Shown: piece after piece, positions 27,560 to 35,599 of the stretch
Layout: each line of letters begins with the position of its first letter
Position numbering within the stretch: position 1 is the stretch's first letter
Assembly: GCF_032490495.1 (NCBI RefSeq)
Contig: NZ_JAVYJB010000005.1
Span: forward strand, 1-64,000
From: Pilosibacter fragilis
GTDB lineage: Bacteria > Bacillota > Clostridia > Lachnospirales > Lachnospiraceae
DNA length: 64,000 nt
Reading direction: 5' to 3'
Position numbers and translations under genes: made by a program
The notes under the pieces: model-generated
What the model was told of the DNA's origin: nothing
Databases searched by the model: none
The model's input: only the letters and a program-made list of their open reading frames with translations

Positions 27560-29197
27560 ATGGATCAAAAAATGTTCTGTTATCAGTGTGAGCAGACCGC
27601 AGGCTGCGCGGGATGTACCGGGAGCACGGGTGTCTGCGGAAAGACGGCGGAGACAGCAAGGCTGCAGGACCAGCTTGTAGGTGCGATGATCGGGCTTGCG
27701 AGAGCGGCAGAAGGCGTGGAATGTCCGGGAGATCGAGTGTACCGCACGGTGATCGAGGGGCTTTTTACGACACTTACGAATGTAAGCTTTGATGATGACG
27801 CGATCCGGGCGCAGATTGAGAAGACGCACAGGGAGAAGGAGCGGCTGCTCGCAGCGCCGGTGAAGAAAAGTGCAGGACCGCGCGAAAAGGCAGCGGGAGA
27901 GTCAGGTGCGGCAGCAAGTGTGCAAGATACGGATGATTATAATCTCGGTCTGCTGTGGGACATGGACCCTGATATCCGCTCCCTGAAATCCCTGATCCTG
28001 TTCGGATTAAAGGGTATGGCGGCGTACGCGTACCATGCGCTGATGCTGGGGGCATCTGATGAGACGGTAAACCAGTTCTTCTTAACGGGGCTCCGGGAGA
28101 TCGCAAAAGACGGTACCGTCGAAAGCCTGCTCCCGACGGTCCTGAAGGTCGGCGAGGTGAACCTCACCTGCATGGCGATGCTGGACGCAGCAAACACGGG
28201 AACTTACGGGACTCCGATCCCGGTCAGCGTACCGCTTGTAGTAGAAAGAGGACCGTTTATCGTTGTGACGGGACATGACCTCAAGGACCTGGAGCTTCTC
28301 TTAAAGCAGACAGAGGGAAAAGGCGTTAACATCTACACCCACGGCGAGATGTTGCCGGCCCACGCTTACCCGGAGCTCAGAAAGTATCCGCAGTTAAAGG
28401 GCAATTTCGGAACTGCATGGCAGAATCAGCAGAAGGAATTTGCGGATATCCCGGCTCCGATCCTCTTTACCACAAACTGTCTGATGCCGCCGAAGAAATC
28501 CTACGCGGACCGCGTGTTCACGACGGAGGTCGTAGCATATCCGGGAATGGTTCATATTGATGATGAGAAAGACTTTACCCCGGTGATCGAGAAGGCGCTG
28601 GAACTCGGCGGATATCAGGAAGACCGCCAGTTTACGGGAATCAACGGCGGAACTCAGGTCATGACAGGATTCGGACATGGAACGATCCTTTCCATGGCTG
28701 ATCAGGTCATCGACGCGGTAAAATCCGGCGCGATCAGACATTTCTTCCTCGTTGCGGGCTGCGATGGCGCGAAGCCGGGAAGAAACTACTATACGGATTT
28801 TGTAAAGCAGACTCCGGCGGACAGCCTTGTCCTGACGTTAGCATGCGGAAAGTTCCGCTTTAACGATCTGGACCTTGGAAATATCGGCGGTCTCCCGCGG
28901 ATCATGGACATGGGCCAGTGCAACGATGCCTATGGTGCCATCAAGGTGGCTATGGCGCTGGCGGAGGCGTTTGGGTGCGGGGTGAACGAGCTTCCGCTGT
29001 CCTTCGTGCTCTCCTGGTATGAGCAGAAGGCAGTGTGTATTCTCCTGACACTCCTGCATCTTGGGATCAGGAATATCCGCCTCGGCCCGTCCTTACCGGC
29101 GTTCCTCTCCCCGAATATCCTGAATTTCCTTGTGGAAAATTATGGAATCGGGCCGGTGACAACGCCGGAGGAGGATTTGAAGGCGTTATTGGGATAA
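27560..29197 (+). CDS. hcp: Hydroxylamine reductase / hybrid-cluster protein
   Basis: Cytoplasmic iron-sulfur protein of 545 residues that protects against nitrosative stress (NO and hydroxylamine reduction). The N-terminal Cys motif MFCYQCEQTAGCAGC...CGK binds the first cluster (Cys7, Cys10, Cys19, Cys26). The hybrid-cluster ligands appear in the VTGHDL, FTTNCLMPP, FFLVAGCDGAKPGRNYY and TLACGKFRFN segments. ATG 27560 has GGAGG eight bases upstream. The leader is about 180 bases long. Expression is probably activated by a CRP/FNR-type regulator at the palindrome upstream. No partner reductase gene (hcr) is next to it. Confidence 0.95.
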   Translation: MDQKMFCYQCEQTAGCAGCTGSTGVCGKTAETARLQDQLVGAMIGLARAAEGVECPGDRVYRTVIEGLFTTLTNVSFDDDAIRAQIEKTHREKERLLAAPVKKSAGPREKAAGESGAAASVQDTDDYNLGLLWDMDPDIRSLKSLILFGLKGMAAYAYHALMLGASDETVNQFFLTGLREIAKDGTVESLLPTVLKVGEVNLTCMAMLDAANTGTYGTPIPVSVPLVVERGPFIVVTGHDLKDLELLLKQTEGKGVNIYTHGEMLPAHAYPELRKYPQLKGNFGTAWQNQQKEFADIPAPILFTTNCLMPPKKSYADRVFTTEVVAYPGMVHIDDEKDFTPVIEKALELGGYQEDRQFTGINGGTQVMTGFGHGTILSMADQVIDAVKSGAIRHFFLVAGCDGAKPGRNYYTDFVKQTPADSLVLTLACGKFRFNDLDLGNIGGLPRIMDMGQCNDAYGAIKVAMALAEAFGCGVNELPLSFVLSWYEQKAVCILLTLLHLGIRNIRLGPSLPAFLSPNILNFLVENYGIGPVTTPEEDLKALLG

Positions 29198-29200
29198 GAT

Positions 29201-29272
29201 AAAAAGCCCCCGGATAGGGAATGTGCCATCGGTCAGTTGACCAGCTGCGGTAGTTCCTTATCCGGGGACTTT
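29201..29272. terminator. Terminator between hcp and the VOC gene
   Basis: Stem CCCCGGATA / TATCCGGGG (29207-29267) with a long loop. On the minus strand it is followed by GCTTTTTTATC, a strong T-run; on the plus strand by ACTTTACTT. It serves both convergent genes. Confidence 0.8.
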
Positions 29273-29323
29273 ACTTATGTACTTAAATTACAGTGATCCG
29301 CATGATCTGCGGTCAACCGAATT

Positions 29324-29728
29324 TTACAGATGCTGTAAAAGCTCCAGCTGTTCTCCGTTCGGTCCGATAAAAAATGCGTTGCGGATGCCGCCGAAGATCG
29401 GGAGGTCAGCTGCCTTGTCGACACCGCCCCGGAAGTTTGTGATCCCGGCTGCCTTTAAGTCTGCGATGGCAGCGTCGATGTCATTGACTTCGATTGCGAT
29501 GTGCGGGAAGAGACTGCCCAGGGCGGTCACATCAGTGCCGTCATGTGGCTCGATGATCTCGAGGTCAAAGCCCGGCATGCTGACGATCTTGATGTGGTTA
29601 GTTCCAAGCGGCTTCTGGACATCAGCCTGTCCAGTGACCTTTCCACCGAGACATTCGTAGAATTTTATGGATGTTTCAAGATCCTTTGTGAAAAGCGCGA
29701 TATGCGCAAGTCCTGTGATGTGTTTCAT
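29324..29728 (-). CDS. VOC (glyoxalase/dioxygenase) family protein
   Basis: 134 residues with the vicinal-oxygen-chelate fold. The first beta-alpha module starts MKHITGLAHIALFTKDLETS (metal-ligand His9), and the second has LFPHIAIEVNDIDAAI and ends FFIGPNGEQLELLQ (Glu ligand). Lactoylglutathione lyase and methylmalonyl-CoA epimerase share this layout. The reaction cannot be fixed here. ATG 29728 has AAAGGA nine bases upstream. It is a single-gene unit on the minus strand. Confidence 0.85.
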   Translation of the reverse strand: MKHITGLAHIALFTKDLETSIKFYECLGGKVTGQADVQKPLGTNHIKIVSMPGFDLEIIEPHDGTDVTALGSLFPHIAIEVNDIDAAIADLKAAGITNFRGGVDKAADLPIFGGIRNAFFIGPNGEQLELLQHL

Positions 29729-29814
29729 GATAAGAATCCTTTCCGCGTTCCAGCGCAGCAAATCTCCAGATAAAAGCACCAGATCAGAAGCAGATGGTCT
29801 TACCTGAGTGATCC

Positions 29815-29848
29815 TACAGAGGCGGAAACGCTGTTGCTGTAGTTTTTC
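29815..29848 (+). terminator. Orphan terminator-like hairpin
   Basis: CTACAG / CTGTAG arms with an inner GCG-GAAA-CGC stem, then TTTTTCT. No plus-strand gene ends nearby, so it may belong to a lost gene or to the leader of an unseen transcript. Confidence 0.35.
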
Positions 29849-29944
29849 TATCTCAAACTATGCTTATTATAGGATTATTTGAAACAGAGTGCAAGAAAAA
29901 AGTAAGCGACTGATCCCTGCCCGTGTACAGCAACAATTTTCTCA

Positions 29945-29973
29945 GTGACGGGCAGAAAAAACTGTGCTATACT
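29945..29973 (+). promoter_or_regulatory. Promoter directly abutting the exonuclease start
   Basis: GTGACG (29945-29950), a 17-base spacer and TATACT (29968-29973). The expected start near 29980 is two bases before the ATG at 29982, which leaves no room for a ribosome binding site. Confidence 0.5.
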
Positions 29974-29981
29974 CTTGTATT

Positions 29982-30956
29982 ATGAAAAATTTTATTGTAT
30001 TTGATTTGGAATGGAACCAGAACCCGGGCGGTAAAGAAGCGTCTGTGGAGCGGCTTCCTTTTGAGATCTTTGAGATCGGAGCAGTAAAACTGAATGAAGA
30101 GCGTGAGAAGGTCGCGGAGTTTCACCGGATCATCCGTCCCTGCGTGTACCGCCAGATGCACCGGATCATCTCTGAGGTGACCCATGTTTCCATCGAAGAG
30201 TTAGAGCGGGATGGAGAGCCGTTTGCGGCGGTAATGGAGGATTTCCTTAAATGGTGTGGAGAGGACTGCATATTCTGCACCTGGGGAAGTATGGACCTTA
30301 CGGAACTGCAGAGGAACATGGTCTATCATGGGATGACGATCCCGTTCCCGAAACCGTTCCTTTTTTATGATGTCCAGAAACTGTACAGCCTGTGTTATCA
30401 GGACGGAAAGGCGAGAATTTCGTTGGATGAGGCGGTGGAGTCCTTTGCACTTGACGTGGACGCGCCGTTCCATAGGGCGCTTGGCGACGCAGAGTATACG
30501 GGACGTGTGATGCGGGCCATGGATTTTGAGTCTGTGAAGGACTATGTGTCCGTGGACTACTATATGCCGCCGGAGAGCGAGGATGAGGAGTTCACGCTGC
30601 GTTTCCCGGAGTACACGAAGTTTGTGTCCCGGATGTTTGAGACAAAGGAAGAGGCGATGGAGGAGAAGCGGGTGACAGATGTTGTCTGCACGAAGTGCCG
30701 CCGGATGTTGAGGAAAAAGATCCGCTGGTTTTCCTCGGGGCAGCGCTATTACCTCTGCCTTGCGACATGCCCGGAACACGGTATGATGAAAGGAAAAATC
30801 CGGATGAAAAAGTCGGAGGACGGCAGAGTTTTTGCCGTAAAGACGGTAAAACCGGTGGATGAGGAAGGTGCAGAAGCTGTTTTCCTGAAAAAAGAGGAGG
30901 CCCGGATCCGCCGTGCGGAGAAAAGCAGGCAGAAGAAACTCCATGGAGTGGAATAG
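29982..30956 (+). CDS. 3'-5' exonuclease (DnaQ-like, DEDDh) with C-terminal zinc-ribbon-like tail
   Basis: Cytoplasmic exonuclease of about 324 residues. The EXO I motif FDLEWNQ (Asp5, Glu7), an EXO II region with CTWGSMDLTELQ, and EXO III HRALGDAEYTGR mark an active DEDDh exonuclease (about 1-180). A C-terminal part holds CTKCRRMLRK and YLCLATCPEHG, two Cys pairs likely to bind zinc, then a basic tail (ARIRRAEKSRQKK) that could contact nucleic acid. Such exonucleases with zinc tails are seen in Firmicutes but have no assigned role that I know. ATG 29982 lacks a Shine-Dalgarno sequence and lies right after a -10 box, so the mRNA may be leaderless. Confidence 0.82.
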   Translation: MKNFIVFDLEWNQNPGGKEASVERLPFEIFEIGAVKLNEEREKVAEFHRIIRPCVYRQMHRIISEVTHVSIEELERDGEPFAAVMEDFLKWCGEDCIFCTWGSMDLTELQRNMVYHGMTIPFPKPFLFYDVQKLYSLCYQDGKARISLDEAVESFALDVDAPFHRALGDAEYTGRVMRAMDFESVKDYVSVDYYMPPESEDEEFTLRFPEYTKFVSRMFETKEEAMEEKRVTDVVCTKCRRMLRKKIRWFSSGQRYYLCLATCPEHGMMKGKIRMKKSEDGRVFAVKTVKPVDEEGAEAVFLKKEEARIRRAEKSRQKKLHGVE

Positions 30957-31026
30957 AGGCGGCAGCCCGGAAGATACGGCAGCAATTGAGCACTTTGCTC
31001 CTGAAAAAACGGATGTGAAAAGATAG

Positions 31027-31072
31027 AAAAAGAGCAGAGGTATTGCTTCAAAAAGCATACATCTGCTCTTTT
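31027..31072. terminator. Bidirectional terminator
   Basis: 11-bp stem AAAAGAGCAGA / TCTGCTCTTTT with an inner TGCT/AGCA stem. Runs of T on both strands serve the exonuclease gene and the convergent carboxypeptidase gene. Confidence 0.85.
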
Positions 31073-31091
31073 AGTTTACATAAAATAAAAC

Positions 31092-32636
31092 TTATCGTCT
31101 CCGAAAATGATCTCTGAGCCGCTCCCGGAATCCCGGCTGCTTAATCCCGGACTTGGATCTTAAGTGCTTTTCCATGATCATATCAAATTCTGTGGAAGAA
31201 TATCCCCATTCCTTTAAACGTTTTTCGCGCCGCTGATGACGGAGAAAACGCTCGTTCTGGGCTTTGTTTTCCTGATAGATCATGATTCCGGAGACGGCGC
31301 CGCCGATGGCTCCGATGACAGCGGCAGCGATCAGGACTTTCTTAACAATGCCGAAAGCAGGAGAGGAGGTCCAGGATGTCTTATTGCTGCCCGTTTTTTT
31401 AGAGGAAGGTTCGGTTTCCTTGTCAGGTGCCTTAGAAGGAATGGTTTCAGCCACAGTCTCAGTCTCCGCGGTATCCGTGCTCTGATTCACTGCTCCGGGC
31501 ACATATCCCTGTGTCACAGTCGCCTCCAGATAAGCCTGTCCCACAAGCTTATCCCCATAGCGGTAATCGATCCGTGCAATCGCCCCATCCGGTGCATCGT
31601 CAGTCAGGTCGTAGTCCAGTGTGGAAGTCACATCGGAGAAGCTCCCATCCGCAGGTAAAGTCACCGCGCTGTTTTTATTTACCGTGAGTCTTGTAGCACT
31701 CCCGGAAAAGATCCCGGAGATCGTCAGATCATCAGCCACCTTGCTGTAAGTGCTGTCCTGATCCGCAACCGGAACGGACTTGAAATTTTTAAATCCATAG
31801 TCAAACAGTGCTTTTGTGTCGGAATAATGGGTCTGGTGACCATTGAGAACGACAGCTATGAGCTTCATTCCATCGCGCTCCGCGCATGTCACCAATGTAT
31901 TTCCCGCGAGCAGGGTGTAACCGGTCTTTCCGCCGATGGCACCGTCGTAATAAAGGGAATCATTCCGCCGCAGCATTCTGTGGTGGGCGTAGTAGCGCCA
32001 GCCATCCGGGTACTGCTTTAATTTCCCCGCAGGAACGTCATAGTATGTTGTGGAATCAACCTCTACAAATGTCGGATTATTAAATGCCGCCTTCGCGATC
32101 AGAGCCATGTCATAAGCGGATACATAGTGATTCGGATTATTCAGACCGCTCGGGTTTGCGAAATGGGAGTCCGTACATCCAAGCTCCGCCGCCTTCTCAT
32201 TCATCTTCTCCGCAAAAGCATCAATACTGCCTGCGCAGTGTTCGGCCAGAGCGTTTGCAACCTCATTCGCGGACTGTAAAAGCAGGGCATAAAGACAGTC
32301 CCGGACACTTAACGTATCTCCGGCGCGGGCCCCCAGAATGGAGGAGTTCGGCTCAAGAGAGTTCACCGCTGTATTGGAGAACGTCACGGTCTCATCAAGC
32401 CCACAGTTTTCAATCACGATCAGTGCCGTCAGGATCTTTGTGATACTTGCCGGATAATACGGTTCATGGCTGTTCTTCTCAAACAAAACCGCTCCCGAAT
32501 TGATGTCCATTAGGATCCCGCCGTCCGCCGAGATCGAGATCTCCGACGGCCACTCAGCCGCCGCATATGCCGTCTGTCCCGGACAAAAGCCGAGGATCAG
32601 CGTCAGACAGAGAAAAATACTTAAAATTCGTTTCAT
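31092..32636 (-). CDS. D-alanyl-D-alanine carboxypeptidase (class C low-mass PBP, peptidase S11)
   Basis: Trims the terminal D-Ala from peptidoglycan pentapeptides at the cell surface. It has 514 residues with a signal peptide (cleavage near AYA-AAE, residue 25). The active-site triad of motifs is complete: SITK (Ser64, Lys67), SAN in LLLQSANEVANAL, and KTG in GGKTGYT. After the catalytic domain come a PBP5-type beta-rich segment (about 300-400), a Ser/Thr/Glu/Lys linker, a transmembrane helix (VLIAAAVIGAIGGAVSGIMIY) and a basic cytoplasmic tail. It is thus anchored C-terminally, unlike PBP5, which uses an amphipathic helix. The start has AAGGAG upstream. Confidence 0.93.
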   Translation of the reverse strand: MKRILSIFLCLTLILGFCPGQTAYAAAEWPSEISISADGGILMDINSGAVLFEKNSHEPYYPASITKILTALIVIENCGLDETVTFSNTAVNSLEPNSSILGARAGDTLSVRDCLYALLLQSANEVANALAEHCAGSIDAFAEKMNEKAAELGCTDSHFANPSGLNNPNHYVSAYDMALIAKAAFNNPTFVEVDSTTYYDVPAGKLKQYPDGWRYYAHHRMLRRNDSLYYDGAIGGKTGYTLLAGNTLVTCAERDGMKLIAVVLNGHQTHYSDTKALFDYGFKNFKSVPVADQDSTYSKVADDLTISGIFSGSATRLTVNKNSAVTLPADGSFSDVTSTLDYDLTDDAPDGAIARIDYRYGDKLVGQAYLEATVTQGYVPGAVNQSTDTAETETVAETIPSKAPDKETEPSSKKTGSNKTSWTSSPAFGIVKKVLIAAAVIGAIGGAVSGIMIYQENKAQNERFLRHQRREKRLKEWGYSSTEFDMIMEKHLRSKSGIKQPGFRERLRDHFRRR

Positions 32637-32655
32637 GGAACTCCTTGAAAAAATT

Positions 32656-32763
32656 GCCGCCATGTTTACCCGACGTGGCGGCTGTTTTGATGTCTCAAAT
32701 CCCATCGGCACAGCCGATCAGGAATGGATTTTTGCCTGTAATTGTGAAGGATTGAATGATCAC
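32656..32763 (+). repeat. Dispersed structured repeat, family A, copy 3 (diverged) plus hairpin
   Basis: 32696-32763 matches copy 1 from its AAATCCCATC through the 27-nt end hairpin (here GTAATTGTGAAGG...GATCAC). The inner hairpin reads ATCGGC-ACA-GCCGAT where copy 1 has ATCAGC-GAA-GCTGAT, so an A-T pair has become G-C with pairing kept. Just before it, 32656-32682 forms GCCGCCA / TGGCGGC. It lies upstream of the carboxypeptidase gene, on the opposite strand. Confidence 0.65.
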
Positions 32764-32822
32764 AGTACTCGTACTATGGATTATAGCAGTTTGAAGACAG
32801 GGCTGCAACCGATAAATGATAT

Positions 32823-32849
32823 AAAAAAACCGGCAGATCTATCTGCCGG
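32823..32849 (-). terminator. Terminator of the V-ATPase operon, overlapping the last codon region
   Basis: On the minus strand CCGGCAGAT / ATCTGCCGG is followed by seven T. The stop codon of the last gene (32839-32841) lies in the loop, so the terminator stem begins inside the coding sequence. Confidence 0.85.
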
Positions 32850-33558
32850 CTCTTTTATATAATACCAGATTTCCAACAAAAAATACCATAACGATCCCTG
32901 CAAACACCATCGCGATCCGGGCGGCGGTATCGAAGAAGAAACCTTCCGGAACGATGTTGATGAGCATGTCGGTACGTGGATCGAGGACCCACAGATCATT
33001 GTTGAAAAAGATTTTGTGGAAAACAATGAAATATTTTGAGAAGTCTGTGGATATAATGCCGATCAGGGCCAGTGCTACAGCAAAGACCGCGCCGGTGCCG
33101 ATACAGAGGGATTTCGGGATCAGGCGCTTTAACGCCTCTGTCCGCTCCGCACTCTTACGTCCCCGGAAATAAGCCAGGGCCGCGAAGCATAGGGTGATCA
33201 GGATCCCGATCCGGCGGAGCCACAGGCCGCCGATGAAGAGTCCCTGCACGTCCTCCATGTGGGCAATCTCCCGGTCATTAAAAAATTCCCGGTATTCCCC
33301 GCCCATGGTGGTGTATACGTGAAGATCCTCGCGCTTTCCGCGAAGGAACGCCATCATCTGGTCGGTGACGTCAAGAAGATCGTCCATGGTCATCTCAGGG
33401 AGATCGTTTAAAACCTGGTATTTCGTGTATTCCTTCTCATAATATCCCGGCGTCCAGTAGGTGACTGCCTCAACGGACGTGATAAGGAACGCGATGATCA
33501 GCCAGAACGCGGTGAAGATCCCGGCGGCGTAGGTAATGGTCTTTGCTGTTTTTGTCAT
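32839..33558 (-). CDS. lit: DUF1461/TIGR01906 membrane protein (Lit-type lipoprotein transacylase)
   Basis: 239 residues with four or five predicted helices. The family signatures are clear: FFNDREIAHMEDVQGLF and, later, FHKIFFNNDLWVLDP followed by TDMLI.IVPEGFF. Members characterised in Enterococcus and Bacillus (Lit) move an acyl chain within lipoproteins to make the lyso-form that dampens TLR2 sensing; I recall this from the literature. Whether this clostridial member does the same is inference. Its start overlaps the ATPase D-subunit stop by four bases (ATGA), so it is the coupled last gene of the V-ATPase operon. Confidence 0.8.
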   Translation of the reverse strand: MTKTAKTITYAAGIFTAFWLIIAFLITSVEAVTYWTPGYYEKEYTKYQVLNDLPEMTMDDLLDVTDQMMAFLRGKREDLHVYTTMGGEYREFFNDREIAHMEDVQGLFIGGLWLRRIGILITLCFAALAYFRGRKSAERTEALKRLIPKSLCIGTGAVFAVALALIGIISTDFSKYFIVFHKIFFNNDLWVLDPRTDMLINIVPEGFFFDTAARIAMVFAGIVMVFFVGNLVLYKRAGR

Positions 33559-34175
33559 TTCGTGGTACTCCGTTTGATTACTTTTAGTCTTGTGAACTCC
33601 TCGCGGTCCTTTTCCTCCAGAGCATTTGAAATGTCCTTCACAAGTGCCTGGTATGACGGGATCGTGATGTTTTTCAATGCATTGGCCCGCTTCTGGGTCT
33701 TCTTAATGCTCTCGGCAAGACGGTAGGCGGATGTCTCCACGGTTGCGAGGTCTGCGGTCAGTTCCTTCACGCGCTCGAAGGCGATTCGTGCCTCGTCCAG
33801 CGAATCGCTGGTGCTGTAAAACGAATAAGGCGGTTTTTCATCTTTTGACGGTGTATACTCGACAAGCGGGATCTCCGTTCCCATGATGCTGCGCGCCTTG
33901 ATCCGGATATCATCCGTGACGGGAAGTGAACCTGCGATCTCCTCCACATAGTGGATTCCCATCTCGATATTGGCCTTCTGGAGTGCCTTGTAGGCGGCGG
34001 TAAAAGTGGAATCGATCTCGGACTGGATTGCTTTTGCCTGATCGATCAGGCCCATAAGTTCCCGCAGCAAGATGTTCCTCTTTTTATCCATCAGTCCGTA
34101 CCCCTGAGTCGCAAGGGCGAGGGAGTTTTTCGCAAGGATCAGATTTCCCTTGGTGGGGAATGTGTTCGGATTCAT
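33555..34175 (-). CDS. ntpD: V/A-type ATPase subunit D (central rotor stalk)
   Basis: 206 residues, almost entirely helical. It is the coiled-coil axle inside the A3B3 head that links ATP turnover to ring rotation. The family N-terminus (FPTKGNLILAKNSLALATQGYGLMDKKR) and the C-terminal KKTQKRANALKNI.IP block are present. AAGGAGGGG precedes the ATG. It is followed with a 4-base overlap by the DUF1461 gene. Confidence 0.95.
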   Translation of the reverse strand: MNPNTFPTKGNLILAKNSLALATQGYGLMDKKRNILLRELMGLIDQAKAIQSEIDSTFTAAYKALQKANIEMGIHYVEEIAGSLPVTDDIRIKARSIMGTEIPLVEYTPSKDEKPPYSFYSTSDSLDEARIAFERVKELTADLATVETSAYRLAESIKKTQKRANALKNITIPSYQALVKDISNALEEKDREEFTRLKVIKRSTTK

Positions 34176-34187
34176 GAGATCCCCTCC

Positions 34188-35585
34188 TTATGAAGCGTCT
34201 GAAGCGGCGTCTGCAGGTTTATAATACTTGTCTAAGATCTTCGTGTCAATACGGTCGAGCTCTTCTCTCGGAAGAAGTCCTAAAAGCTCCCAGCCGATGC
34301 TTAAGGTGTCGATGATGGTACGGTTGTCATGGATATCCTGTCCGATGAACCGTTTTTCAAATTCCCGGCCGAATTCCAGATATTTTTTATCGATCGGGGA
34401 GAGCTCATCTTCACCGATAACAGATGCGAGGGCTCTCGCGTCGCCCACCTTTGCGTAGCAGGAAAACAGCTGGTTTGCCACATCCTGATGATCTTCACGG
34501 GTAAATCCCTCACCGATGCCGTCCTTCATAAGACGGGACAGGGACGGAAGCACGCTGATCGGCGGGTAGATGGACTGACCGTTTAAGCTGCGGTCCAGAA
34601 CGATCTGACCTTCTGTGATGTAACCGGTAAGGTCCGGGATCGGGTGGGTGATATCATCGTTTGGCATAGTCAGGATCGGGATCTGTGTGACAGATCCGTT
34701 GACTCCGGCGACGATTCCGGCGCGCTCATAGAGAGATGCCAGATCACTGTATAAGTATCCCGGATATCCCTTACGGGACGGGATCTCGCCCTTTGAGGAG
34801 GAGACCTCACGCAGCGCCTCAGCGTAGGAGGTCATATCCGTCAGGATGACCAGGATATGCATGCCCTTTTCAAATGCGAGGTATTCGGCAACTGTGAGGG
34901 CAACCTTCGGTGTGATCAGACGCTCGACGACCGGGTCATTTGCAAGATTGATAAACATGGCAACATGGTCCAGAACGCCGCTCTCGCGGAAGGTACGTTC
35001 AAAGTATTCGGCAACATCGTACTTGACGCCCATAGCTGCGAATACGACGGCGAATTTTTCATCGGAATTGTCTCCCAGAGAGGACTGCATGACGATCTGT
35101 GCTGCCAGCTGGTCGTGGGGAAGTCCGTTTCCGGAGAAGATCGGGAGCTTCTGTCCGCGGATCAGGGTCATCAAACCGTCAATGGCGGAGATACCGGTAC
35201 GGATGTAGTTACGCGGATATTCACGGGCCACCGGGTTTAACGGCTTTCCGTTTACATCCAGTTTTTTATCAGCTAAGATCGGTCCCAGACCGTCGATGGG
35301 ATTTCCCAGACCGTCAAAAGTACGGCCTAACATATCGGCGGAGACGCCGATCTCCATCGGATGTCCGGTGAGACGGGTATGAGTGTTTTTCAATGCCATG
35401 TTTCCGGTGCTCTCAAACACCTGGATCACGGCTTTATCCTCGTACGCCTCGATAATGCGTCCGAGCTTCTTTTCTTTTCCGTCGACGGTCATTTCCACGA
35501 TTTCATCATAAGATGCCCCGGAAACGCCTTCGAGGACGGCAAGAGGGCCATTTAAGGAACTAAGGCCAAGATATTCGACTGCCAT
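34188..35585 (-). CDS. ntpB: V/A-type ATPase subunit B (non-catalytic head)
   Basis: 465 residues. It alternates with subunit A in the cytoplasmic head. It has the F1/V1 nucleotide-fold (IRTGISAIDGLMTLIRGQKLPIFSGNGLPHDQLAAQI) in which the P-loop is degenerate, as expected for B. The ATPase signature PSLSRLMKDGIG appears at about 330. The C-terminus ends in an Ala/Asp-rich tail. AAGGAGG precedes the ATG, 14 bases after subunit A. Confidence 0.96.
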   Translation of the reverse strand: MAVEYLGLSSLNGPLAVLEGVSGASYDEIVEMTVDGKEKKLGRIIEAYEDKAVIQVFESTGNMALKNTHTRLTGHPMEIGVSADMLGRTFDGLGNPIDGLGPILADKKLDVNGKPLNPVAREYPRNYIRTGISAIDGLMTLIRGQKLPIFSGNGLPHDQLAAQIVMQSSLGDNSDEKFAVVFAAMGVKYDVAEYFERTFRESGVLDHVAMFINLANDPVVERLITPKVALTVAEYLAFEKGMHILVILTDMTSYAEALREVSSSKGEIPSRKGYPGYLYSDLASLYERAGIVAGVNGSVTQIPILTMPNDDITHPIPDLTGYITEGQIVLDRSLNGQSIYPPISVLPSLSRLMKDGIGEGFTREDHQDVANQLFSCYAKVGDARALASVIGEDELSPIDKKYLEFGREFEKRFIGQDIHDNRTIIDTLSIGWELLGLLPREELDRIDTKILDKYYKPADAASDAS

Positions 35586-35599
35586 TGTGATCTGCCTCC

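Noticed and set aside
27209..27829. 206-residue open frame on the minus strand over the hcp start
   Set aside because: It runs antisense through the hcp promoter and the Cys-motif codons, has no ribosome site and no family likeness; hcp is certain.
30201..31058. 285-residue frame antisense to the exonuclease gene
   Set aside because: Shadow of a high-GC third-position gene. It is rich in Arg, His, Leu and Pro and has no recognisable domain.
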